64,000 bases of DNA. Origin: Halomonas meridiana (GTDB lineage Bacteria; Pseudomonadota; Gammaproteobacteria; Pseudomonadales; Halomonadaceae). Below are positions 57,051 to 64,000 of this stretch, piece after piece. Within the stretch, counting starts at the first letter, position 1; the number at the start of each line of letters is the position of its first letter. The notes under the pieces were generated by a model. That model saw nothing but the letters and a program-made list of their open reading frames with translations, was not told the DNA's origin and did no database searches. The translations under genes were made by a program, and so were the position numbers. The DNA is taken from the NCBI RefSeq assembly GCF_009846525.1, contig NZ_CP024621.1:1922001-1986000 (forward strand). Reading direction: 5' to 3'.

Positions 57051-57659
57051 TCAACCGGACATTCGCTTGGTCAATGCGGCTTTGATGAGCGCTTCGGTGC
57101 TCTGATTCGGATCAACATCAGCGAGCATTTTGGCCGCTTCGGTCAGCTTATACCCCAGGCTGACGAGGGCGGCCTCTGCGTCTGCCAACTGGTCTCTGGG
57201 CGGGGCGTGCCCACTCGTGGCTTCCATCGCCAACGGCGCGTCGCCGCCCTGCTCCCATTCGGGGAAACGATCACGCATTTCGATAATCAAGCGTTCCGCC
57301 GTTTTTTTGCCCACCCCCGGAAGCTTGGTCAGCGCTTTGCTGTCATCGTCTCGCACACAGCGCATGAAGGCGTCTTCATCCATGCCGGACAGAATCGCCA
57401 AGGCGAGCTTCGGACCAACACCGTTGACTTTGATCAACGCGCGAAACAGCGCCCGCTCATGGTCTCGCCCAAAGCCATAGAGCAGGTGTGCATCGTCCCG
57501 GATGGTGAGATGGGTATAAAGCGTTACTTGCTCGCCAGGGGCAGGTAGCGCCACGAACGTGTTCATCGACGCTTCGAGTTCGTAGCCCACTCCGTGAACG
57601 TCCACCACCATCCACGGCGGCTGTTTTTCCAGCAATAGGCCCGTTAACCGTCCAATCAT
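57051..57659 (-). CDS. ruvA: Holliday junction DNA helicase subunit RuvA
   Basis: A 202-aa junction-binding protein: OB-fold (MIGRLTGLLLEKQPPWMVVDVHGVGYEL), two helix-hairpin-helix motifs (LIKVNGVGPKLALAIL and LTKLPGVGKKTAERLI) and a C-terminal RuvB-binding domain (AEAALVSLGYKLTEAAKML). The ATG at 57659 is the universal family start; the frame six codons longer is not used. Confidence 0.97.
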   Translation of the reverse strand: MIGRLTGLLLEKQPPWMVVDVHGVGYELEASMNTFVALPAPGEQVTLYTHLTIRDDAHLLYGFGRDHERALFRALIKVNGVGPKLALAILSGMDEDAFMRCVRDDDSKALTKLPGVGKKTAERLIIEMRDRFPEWEQGGDAPLAMEATSGHAPPRDQLADAEAALVSLGYKLTEAAKMLADVDPNQSTEALIKAALTKRMSG

Positions 57660-57727
57660 GTGATGCCTCCCAGCCAATCAAAACAGCCGCCACTATAAAG
57701 CCACTCTGTACAGATGACCAGTAAGGC

Positions 57728-58279
57728 CTAGAGCCGCCAGCGTCCCGTGGAACGCCGTTTGCTGCGTGATGGGGTTGCCGCGACAAGCGCGCTCCCTGCG
57801 AAGGCGTGTGTGAGCGCAATGGCCAATGCATCAGCGGCATCCGCCTGGGGCGTTGCCGACAGGCCAAGCAGCGTCGTGACCATGTGCTGTACCTGGCTTT
57901 TATCGGCACCTCCCTGCCCGGTCACCGCTTGTTTAATCTGTCGTGCCGCGTATTCGGCAATACTCAGCCCATGGTTCGCCAGACAGACCAACGCCGCCCC
58001 GCGCGCTTGACCGAGTTTTAGCGCAGAATCTGCGTTCTTCGCCATGAACACGCGCTCGACGGCAACGGCATCCGGCCGGTGCAGTCCGACCACCTCGCTA
58101 ATGCCTGCGTAAATTTGTGCAAGACGCTGCTCCAACGCACCCTCCGCCGTGCGAATACAGCCACTGGCCACGTAGCGTGGCTTTATTCCCACCAAGTCAA
58201 TCACCCCATACCCTGTGATACGTGATCCCGGGTCGATGCCCAAAATCCTGATCGCAGTGGGCGGCTGTCTCTCATCCAT
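57728..58279 (-). CDS. ruvC: crossover junction endodeoxyribonuclease RuvC
   Basis: A 183-aa Holliday-junction resolvase. The first catalytic Asp is in [16 protein letters not shown]; the second acidic residue is in [23 protein letters not shown]; the last pair is in [18 protein letters not shown]. The ATG at 58279 adds a 10-residue tail before the usual ILGIDPG core. It follows aspS, separated by an intrinsic terminator, so ruvC needs its own promoter. Confidence 0.95.
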   Translation of the reverse strand: MDERQPPTAIRILGIDPGSRITGYGVIDLVGIKPRYVASGCIRTAEGALEQRLAQIYAGISEVVGLHRPDAVAVERVFMAKNADSALKLGQARGAALVCLANHGLSIAEYAARQIKQAVTGQGGADKSQVQHMVTTLLGLSATPQADAADALAIALTHAFAGSALVAATPSRSKRRSTGRWRL

Positions 58280-58304
58280 GGACGCTTCTCTTGGTAATGC
58301 CTCA

Positions 58305-58336
58305 AACAAAAACACCGACGCTAGGCGTCGGTGTTT
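58305..58336 (-). terminator. intrinsic terminator of aspS
   Basis: AAACACCGACGC and GCGTCGGTGTTT pair around TAG; reading minus, TTTTTGTTTG follows. Confidence 0.88.
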
Positions 58337-58361
58337 GACTCGTCAAAGCGTCACAGCGGTC

Positions 58362-60143
58362 TTATTCGCCCGCCGTATCTGCCTTGGCTTTTTGACATAA
58401 ACGGATGTTCAGCTCTTTTAGCTGATCGGCACTGACCTCACCCGGTGCATCGGTCATCAAGCAAGCCGCACTTTGCGTTTTCGGGAATGCAATGACTTCA
58501 CGAATGGTTTTTGCACCCGCCATGAGCATGACCAAGCGGTCCAAACCAAAGGCAAGGCCACCGTGGGGCGGCGCGCCGTACTGCAGCGCATCCAGCAAGA
58601 AGCCGAACTTCTCTTGCGCTTCTTCTTGGCCGATGCCCAAAATTTCGAACACGGTGCTTTGCATGGTTTGATCGTGAATACGAATAGAACCGCCGCCAAG
58701 CTCCGTGCCGTTGAGCACCATGTCGTAAGCGCGGGAGAGTGCTTTGGCCGGGTCGGCCTTCAACTCTTCCGGCGAACAAGACGGTGCCGTGAACGGGTGG
58801 TGGAGCGGGCTTAGGCGCCCATTGTCATCGGCTTCGAACATGGGGAAGTCAACGACCCACAATGGCGCCCAGGCTTGGGTGTAGAGGTCGAGATCGGCCC
58901 CCAGCTTGACGCGTAATGCGCCAATGGCTTCGTTGACGATACGCGCTTTGTCGGCACCAAAGAAGATGATGTCGCCATCCTCGGCACCCACACGGTCCAA
59001 CAGCTCTTCGACAACGTTCTCCATGAACTTGACGATCGGCGACTGCAGGCCATCTAGACCTTTGGCACGCTCGTTGACTTTGATCCAGGCAAGGCCTTTA
59101 GCGCCGTAGATGCCTACGAACTTGGTGTATTCGTCGATCTCTTTACGGGAGAGCTTGGCACCGCCCGGCACTTTGAGCGCCGCCACACGACCGTCGTCTG
59201 CGCTGGCAGGACCGGAGAAGACCTTGAAATCCACCTGCTGCATGAGGTCATCGACATCCGTCAGCTCCAGCGGAATACGCAGGTCGGGCTTGTCGGAGCC
59301 GAAGCGATCCATGGCTTCTTGCCAGGTCATGCGGGGGAACTCAGGAAGTTCGACGCTCAACACTTCTTGGAACAACTGACGAATCATGGCTTCGGTAATG
59401 CCCATGATGTCATTCTCTTCCACGAAAGAGGCTTCGATATCGATCTGTGTGAACTCAGGCTGACGGTCAGCGCGCAGGTCCTCGTCACGGAAGCACTTGG
59501 CGATTTGGTAGTAGCGGTCAAATCCCGCCACCATCAACAGCTGCTTGAACAGCTGGGGAGACTGCGGCAGTGCAAAGAAACTGCCCGCATGGGTGCGGCT
59601 AGGTACCAAGTAGTCCCGTGCACCTTCGGGTGTGGCGCGAGTCAGTACCGGCGTTTCGATGTCCAGGAAACCCTGGTTTTCCAGGTAGGCACGAACGCTG
59701 TGCGAAATGCGTGAGCGCAGACGCAGTTTCTCGATCATGTCGGGCCGACGCAAATCGATATAGCGATGCTTCAAACGCACTTCTTCACCGACTTTGCCAT
59801 GCTCATCCAGTTGGAAAGGCGGCGTTGCGGCGGTATTGAGCACCTCGACTTCTTTTGCCAGCACTTCGATCATGCCGGTAGGCATGTTGGGGTTTTGCGT
59901 GCCTTCGGGGCGCAGCCGAACACGGCCAGTAATACGCAGAACATACTCGCTGCGTGCACGGTCGGCATTAGCAAACGCCTCGGCGGTATCGGGGTCTACG
60001 ACGAACTGGGCGATACCATCACGGTCGCGCATGTCGAGAAAGATAACCCCACCGTGGTCACGGCGGCGGTGAACCCAGCCGCAAACGGTGACCGTTTGAT
60101 CCACCAATGTTTCGTTAAGCTGGCCGCAATAATGGCTGCGCAT
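58362..60143 (-). CDS. aspS: aspartyl-tRNA synthetase
   Basis: A 593-aa class-II synthetase of the bacterial type. N-terminal OB-fold ([31 protein letters not shown]), motif 1/2 regions ([41 protein letters not shown]), a GAD insertion, and motif 3 ([13 protein letters not shown]). The ATG at 60143 matches the family start. Whether it is discriminating or also charges tRNA-Asn cannot be told here. The fmdB gene lies upstream on the same strand. Confidence 0.97.
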   Translation of the reverse strand: MRSHYCGQLNETLVDQTVTVCGWVHRRRDHGGVIFLDMRDRDGIAQFVVDPDTAEAFANADRARSEYVLRITGRVRLRPEGTQNPNMPTGMIEVLAKEVEVLNTAATPPFQLDEHGKVGEEVRLKHRYIDLRRPDMIEKLRLRSRISHSVRAYLENQGFLDIETPVLTRATPEGARDYLVPSRTHAGSFFALPQSPQLFKQLLMVAGFDRYYQIAKCFRDEDLRADRQPEFTQIDIEASFVEENDIMGITEAMIRQLFQEVLSVELPEFPRMTWQEAMDRFGSDKPDLRIPLELTDVDDLMQQVDFKVFSGPASADDGRVAALKVPGGAKLSRKEIDEYTKFVGIYGAKGLAWIKVNERAKGLDGLQSPIVKFMENVVEELLDRVGAEDGDIIFFGADKARIVNEAIGALRVKLGADLDLYTQAWAPLWVVDFPMFEADDNGRLSPLHHPFTAPSCSPEELKADPAKALSRAYDMVLNGTELGGGSIRIHDQTMQSTVFEILGIGQEEAQEKFGFLLDALQYGAPPHGGLAFGLDRLVMLMAGAKTIREVIAFPKTQSAACLMTDAPGEVSADQLKELNIRLCQKAKADTAGE

Positions 60144-60199
60144 GTCACATCCTGTTCTGTTTCGTGGCAATTAAGTTGTCTTGGGCCATGGCCCTGACA

Positions 60200-60218
60200 G
60201 CCGCGGCTACGCCGCGGC
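60200..60218. repeat. GC-rich hairpin at the end of fmdB
   Basis: GCCGCGGC, loop TAC, GCCGCGGC: a perfect 8-base stem overlapping the fmdB stop, with no T-run. It may attenuate or protect mRNA between fmdB and aspS. Confidence 0.4.
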
Positions 60219-60482
60219 GCCTTTGTTCGTTGACGTACTGCTGGTATCGCTTTTCGCACTACCGGCAGCCTGTCCATCGGCAGCAAGGTTCTTTTTGCTG
60301 CCTGTTTTGAAATCAGTTTCGTACCAACCGCCACCCGCTAAGCGGAACCCGGCTGCAGAGACCAAGCGCTCCAGATCATCTTGCTGACATGCAGGGCAGC
60401 TTTTTAACGGATCTGCGCTAATTTTCTGAAGTTTTTCCATGCGATGGCCGCAGGCCTTGCACTCGTACTCATAGATGGGCAT
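60207..60482 (-). CDS. FmdB-family zinc-ribbon protein
   Basis: A 91-aa protein. Residues 1-42 are a zinc ribbon with two CxxC pairs (YECKACGH and KSCPACQ). The remainder has GFRLAGGGWYETDFKTGSKKN, common in this family, and a low-complexity Ser/Thr/Ala tail. It is a putative regulator of unclear role that often sits upstream of aspS, as here (63 bases). It was named from the FmdB regulatory protein. Confidence 0.9.
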   Translation of the reverse strand: MPIYEYECKACGHRMEKLQKISADPLKSCPACQQDDLERLVSAAGFRLAGGGWYETDFKTGSKKNLAADGQAAGSAKSDTSSTSTNKGAAA

Positions 60483-60682
60483 GTTGATGGCTCCTGAAAA
60501 AGCTCAACTCCAACAGGTTTCGTCTTGTCAGTATCGTGGTTAACCCAACGTTACCAGGCTGACAATATGTGGCCTGTCAGGATAAATTCCAAGACTGCGG
60601 TCGATAGAGCGCTCATTATACCCTTTTGTGCCCCCTGCCGAGCAAGGCCAAGCGGCTTTCGGCAGTTAATGGAGAGAATAAT

Positions 60683-61591
60683 ATGTCCCAAGCGGTCATA
60701 CTGGATGCCCAAAGCCTTGGCCCCGATATCGATTTGACGGCGATTCGCAATGCCGTCACGCACTTAGAGATCCATCAACAAAGCACCACGGCGCAGGCCT
60801 GTGAACGTTTGGCCAAGGCCGATATCGCCATCGTCAATAAGGTAAAGCTCGACGCCGAAACGCTCGCCCAGCTACCCTCGTTGCGACTCATCTGTGTGCT
60901 GGCTACTGGGCTGAACAACATCGATTTAGAGGCCGCCAAAGCGCATGGCATCGTCGTCAAGAACGTCTCGGCTTACGGCACGGCCAGCGTCTCGCAACAT
61001 ACGCTCATGCTCATGCTGTCACTGGCCAACCGCCTACCCCGCTACCAAGCGGACATTGCCGATGGAAAATGGCAGAACAGCGACTTTTTCTGCTTGCAGG
61101 ATCATCCCACGCTGCAGCTGTCCGGCAAGCAACTGGTGATGGTGGGCCAAGGGGAGCTGGGGTCTGAAGTGGCGCGTCTAGCCGAAGCCTTTGGCATGCA
61201 GGTCACGTTTGCCGCCCGCCCAGGCAACGAGCAGAACGATCAGCGCCCATCCTTGGACGAACTGCTACCTACCGCCGACGTCATCAGCCTTCACTGTCCG
61301 CTGAACGAAGCAACGAAACACCTTCTCGACAAAGCGCGTCTCGCAAAGGCCAAATCGTCGCTCTTGATCGTCAACTGTGCCCGTGGCGGGATCATCGACG
61401 AAGTGGCGGCGTTGGAAGCTCTGCGCAACGGAGACATTGGCGGGCTCGCAGTCGATGTACTGCCTGCCGAGCCACCAAGAGATGGACACCCGCTACTGGA
61501 TGCCCTGGCGAACGCAGAACCCCTCAATCTCATCGTGACGCCGCACAACGCATGGATAACCCCGAAGCACGTCAAAATATCGTCGCTTTAA
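60683..61591 (+). pseudogene. D-2-hydroxyacid dehydrogenase with C-terminal frameshift
   Basis: 302 codons as read. An NAD(H)-dependent 2-hydroxyacid dehydrogenase (glycerate/hydroxypyruvate reductase-like): NAD loop MVGQGELGSEVARLAEAFG, catalytic Arg in NCARGGIIDE, Glu in DVLPAEPPRDGHPLL and His in VTPHNAWI. After that His the frame ends as TPKHVKISSL. One more base in the CCCC run at 61560-61563 would instead give TPEARQNIVALTADNIRAW and stop at 61632, restoring the normal family end (about 316 aa). So this is a one-base deletion or sequence error. All catalytic residues precede it, so partial activity is possible. AATGGAGAG precedes the ATG. Confidence 0.85.
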
Positions 61592-61640
61592 CCGCTGACA
61601 ACATTCGTGCATGGCAAACGGAAAACCATTGATTCGATGT

Positions 61641-61665
61641 CTAGGCACACCCGGCGTGTGCCTAG
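61641..61665. terminator. hairpin between the dehydrogenase and acyP
   Basis: CTAGGCACAC and GTGTGCCTAG form a perfect 10-base stem around CCGGC between convergent genes; the acyP stop lies in it. There is no strong T-run on either side. Confidence 0.55.
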
Positions 61666-61937
61666 TACGTCGAAAAATGGTCAGGGGCGTGATGGTCAGC
61701 CAGCGTTTCAAGCGTAACGTGCGTAGCCTGCGCCCCTTCAGGACCTTGCCATAGCCATTGAGCAAGCTCAGATACCATCGCTGACTGTCCGCACATGAGC
61801 ACTTCGACTCTGCCATCGGGCAAGTTCTTAGCGTATCCGGTAATCCCCCTCAACAGCGCTTGCTCCTGCGTGGCGCGCCGATACCACACACCCTGCACTT
61901 TCCCAGTGACGAAAGCGCGTACGCAGCATTGTGACAT
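61662..61937 (-). CDS. acyP: acylphosphatase
   Basis: A 91-aa enzyme hydrolysing acyl phosphates. The phosphate loop and catalytic Arg are in VTGKVQGVWYRRATQEQA; the catalytic Asn is in ITGYAKNLPDGRVEV. The ATG at 61937 begins MSQCCVRA; an ATG at 61958 would overlap the upstream gene. It follows the yihY-like gene by 17 bases. Confidence 0.94.
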   Translation of the reverse strand: MSQCCVRAFVTGKVQGVWYRRATQEQALLRGITGYAKNLPDGRVEVLMCGQSAMVSELAQWLWQGPEGAQATHVTLETLADHHAPDHFSTY

Positions 61938-61954
61938 GGCTGACTCCTCTATCT

Positions 61955-62854
61955 TCAAAGCAGCTCTCGCTTGACCAGCACAGCGCTATTGCGTGGCACC
62001 AACGGGCGACCTCGTCGTAGTAATAACGAGCGCGTGAACGCTGCACCAAACAGCAGGATGAGAGAACTGTAGTAAACCCAGAGCAGAATCATGACCACGG
62101 ACCCCGCAGCCCCATACGTCGAAGCCGTTGCGGTATAGGCCAGATAGATCGCGATCACGCTCCGCCCAATCGTAAACAGCACCGCCGTGACTACGGCGCC
62201 AATCAAGACATCCTGCCAGCGTAGCACGACATCCGGCAGTACTTTGAAGATCGTGGCAAATAGCAGAGCCACCATGGCTAAAGAGATCAGCGACTCGGCC
62301 GTTGTCGTCAGCAGACTCGCAAAAGGGAGTAGATCGTTGGCGGCATGCAGCATCCCTCTCAACATGACACCAAGCACTAATGACACGAGCAGAATAAAGC
62401 CAATAGAAAGAACCACGGTCAAAGAGAGCAGGCGATTTTTAACGAAAATGAGTGCGCTATTGCTGTTAGGTTTAGCAGTTACTCCCCAAATCGTATTGAG
62501 TGAAAACTGCATTTGAGCAAACACGGTCGTGGCCCCGACAAGCAATGCGATAAAGCCAAGCAGCGTAGGTAACACCCCCGACTCTTCGATACGCGACTGT
62601 GCGACCGCCTCTTCGATGGCAAGCGCCGCATCCGCTCCCAAGGTACCCTGCAGCTGCGCAACGATCTGCCCCTGGGCGGCCTCTTCTCCCAACACGACAC
62701 CAATGACGGTGACCGCAATGATGACGGTCGGCGCCAATGAAAACAGCGTGTAGAAGGCCAGCGAACCGGCGTAGCTGAACGCATTGCGTTCGAGCCATAG
62801 TGACGTTGCATCTTGAACCACGTTCCACCAAAACGTGAGCGTTTTTTTCATCAT
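61955..62854 (-). CDS. YihY/BrkB family inner-membrane protein
   Basis: A 299-aa protein with six membrane helices, of the YihY (UPF0761, once RNase BN-labelled) family. Family marks: RNAFSYAGSLAFYTLFSLAPTVIIAV at the first helix, NTIWGV after the third, and GSVVMILLWVYYSSLILLFGAAFTRSL near the end. Transport or envelope roles have been proposed but none is firm. The tail (LLRRGRPLVPRNSAVLVKRELL) is basic and cytoplasmic. AAAGGG lies eight bases before the first of two adjacent ATGs. Confidence 0.9.
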   Translation of the reverse strand: MMKKTLTFWWNVVQDATSLWLERNAFSYAGSLAFYTLFSLAPTVIIAVTVIGVVLGEEAAQGQIVAQLQGTLGADAALAIEEAVAQSRIEESGVLPTLLGFIALLVGATTVFAQMQFSLNTIWGVTAKPNSNSALIFVKNRLLSLTVVLSIGFILLVSLVLGVMLRGMLHAANDLLPFASLLTTTAESLISLAMVALLFATIFKVLPDVVLRWQDVLIGAVVTAVLFTIGRSVIAIYLAYTATASTYGAAGSVVMILLWVYYSSLILLFGAAFTRSLLLRRGRPLVPRNSAVLVKRELL

Positions 62855-62958
62855 GATGTTTCCCTTTCACGCAGTGCACAGCGTCCTTTTGCAACGCTTA
62901 TATGATGACTCATGAATAAGCATACCCAATCAAAGCGTTGAGCGCAGGCACGATAGCA

Positions 62959-62987
62959 TTGCAGGGATGTATGACGCCCACCATAAT
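62959..62987 (+). promoter_or_regulatory. candidate promoter of the NadM-Nudix gene
   Basis: TTGCAG (62959-62964) and CATAAT (62982-62987) are 17 bases apart, 43 bases before the ATG at 63030. Confidence 0.45.
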
Positions 62988-63029
62988 GGCGACGCTTCGC
63001 CCACTTGCTTCAGCTTTCAAGGACACCCA

Positions 63030-64000
63030 ATGAACTCAGATGCCGCTCGAGCTATGACGTCGTACGACTTCGATTGCCTGGTGTTCATTGGTCGTTTTCA
63101 GCCACCCCACCTGGGACATTTGGCCATTATTCGTGAGGCTCTCAAACAAGCGCGACAAGTCATCGTCATGGTCGGCTCCTCCTGGCAAGCACGCTCATTG
63201 CGCAACCCCTGGCATTTCGATGAGCGTCAGGCGATGATTCGATCAGGGTTTGACGATGCAGACAATCAGCGGCTTGAAATTACGCCCCTGCTGGATGCGC
63301 TGTATAACGACGATGTCTGGGTGAGAGACGTACAGCGAAAAGTACGCGACTTAGCCGCCCCGACCAATGCACGGCTACCGCGTATTGGGCTGATTGGCGC
63401 AAGCCGTGGACAATCTAGCTACTATTTATCGCTTTTCCCCCAGTGGGAATCGGTCAGCGTGCCCTTGGTCGAGGGGATTTCAGCCAGCCAAATCCGAGAG
63501 CGATTGTTTCGCTCCCCTGGCGCTACCGATGACTACTTGAGCACCGGTGCCTACCACGACCTGCCCCCCGGCGTCGTAAAGAGCGTTGGCGATTTTTGTA
63601 AAGGCACTGCCTACCATCGGCTTTTAGAAGAGCAGCAGCTCTTAGATCAGTATCGACAAGCCTGGGCACAAGCCCCCTACCCGCCCATCTTTGTCACGGT
63701 GAACGCCGTGGTCGTCCAGTCGGGTCATGTACTACTGGTCAAGCGCACAGCAGCGCCCGGCAAGGGGTTGTTTGCTCTCCCAGGTGGGTTCATCAATCCC
63801 CATGAGCGCCTGCTAGACGCTTGCCTAAGAGAGCTGCGGGAACGACTGCGTCTGAAAGTTCCAGAGCCGGTATTGAAAGGCTCCCTGAAGGGCCAGCGCT
63901 TGTTCGATGAACCGCACCGAAGCTGGCGAGGCCGTACACTGGCCGAAGCGTTCTATTTTGCCCTGCGGCCCGATCAACAGTTGCCTCGCCTGAAACCCGT
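63030..64000 (+). CDS. bifunctional NadM-like nicotinamide-nucleotide adenylyltransferase/Nudix protein (partial)
   Basis: 323 codons are present; the gene runs off the window. The ATG at 63030 has AAGGA upstream. Residues about 13-185 are a nucleotidyltransferase domain making NAD from NMN and ATP: FIGRFQPPHLGHLAII (with HxGH-type LGH) and SASQIRERL. Residues about 215 onward are a Nudix domain (VTVNAVVVQSGHVLLVKR). The Nudix box reads GGFINPHERLLDACLRELRERL: the last Glu of the usual REUxEE is Arg and the following Gly is Arg, so hydrolysis may be impaired. The domain order matches the NadM-Nudix fusions of several bacteria. Confidence 0.88.
   Translation, partial: MNSDAARAMTSYDFDCLVFIGRFQPPHLGHLAIIREALKQARQVIVMVGSSWQARSLRNPWHFDERQAMIRSGFDDADNQRLEITPLLDALYNDDVWVRDVQRKVRDLAAPTNARLPRIGLIGASRGQSSYYLSLFPQWESVSVPLVEGISASQIRERLFRSPGATDDYLSTGAYHDLPPGVVKSVGDFCKGTAYHRLLEEQQLLDQYRQAWAQAPYPPIFVTVNAVVVQSGHVLLVKRTAAPGKGLFALPGGFINPHERLLDACLRELRERLRLKVPEPVLKGSLKGQRLFDEPHRSWRGRTLAEAFYFALRPDQQLPRLKP

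Overview
The window is a gene-dense bacterial chromosome segment of moderate-to-high GC, and the gene set points to a halophilic gammaproteobacterium of the Halomonas type. Three things support this: a complete ectoine operon (ectA-ectB-ectC, with 192, 422 and 130 aa products), a BCCT compatible-solute transporter, and classical gammaproteobacterial blocks (tusDCB-tusE; aspS, ruvCAB, ybgC-tolQRAB-pal-cpoB; ubiG-mupP-yciK; tamA-tamB). I see no rRNA, tRNA, CRISPR array, transposase or prophage. No gap between genes exceeds 300 bases.

Layout. 1-4419: end of an ABC efflux operon, a YheT-type hydrolase, an aldo/keto reductase, a small membrane protein and an exported dienelactone hydrolase. 4579-8439: a BI-1 family membrane protein, the tRNA 2-thiouridine sulfur relay tusD-tusC-tusB-tusE, an XRE-cupin regulator and a histone-deacetylase-like amidohydrolase. 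8546-15182: a Pat-type acetyltransferase divergent from that deacetylase, pdxH, cytochrome b561, a wrbA operon and an Smr protein. 15240-23470: cysI with its DUF934 partner, a MATE pump, metH and nfuA. 23713-28303: BCCT transporter, a KfrA-like protein divergent from a tyrosine recombinase, and sufE. 28307-33754: a zur-hisI-yidD operon, then a three-gene set (retropepsin-like lipoprotein, inactive transglutaminase with 7 TM, ATP-grasp ligase), and a DUF3833 lipoprotein. 33835-39857: ectABC, gor, carbonic anhydrase, a c-type cytochrome and msrA. 39868-48044: tamB, tamA, a coiled-coil membrane protein and a degenerate nucleotide-sugar dehydrogenase. 48241-60482: ubiG-mupP, yciK, the Tol-Pal and Ruv operons, aspS and an FmdB zinc ribbon. 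60683-64000: a frameshifted 2-hydroxyacid dehydrogenase, acylphosphatase, a YihY membrane protein and the start of a NadM-Nudix protein.

The most interesting non-routine locus is 25402-27848. A KfrA-like coiled-coil protein and a tyrosine recombinase diverge from a 206-base AT-rich gap holding three inverted repeats whose centres are equally spaced (45.5 bases apart). The central repeat is perfect, with 11-base arms and a 10-base spacer. This resembles the TnpS/TnpT cointegrate-resolution module of Tn4651-type transposons, but no transposase is present. Other points of interest are the ATP-grasp/7TM/retropepsin trio beside the ectoine genes; a divergent acetyltransferase/deacetylase pair; a sugar dehydrogenase homologue lacking its catalytic Cys and NAD loop; zur in one operon with hisI and a Cys-tailed yidD; and a one-base frameshift in a C-run that cuts off the end of a dehydrogenase.

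All functional calls are from reading the sequence and knowledge of families; no database search was run.
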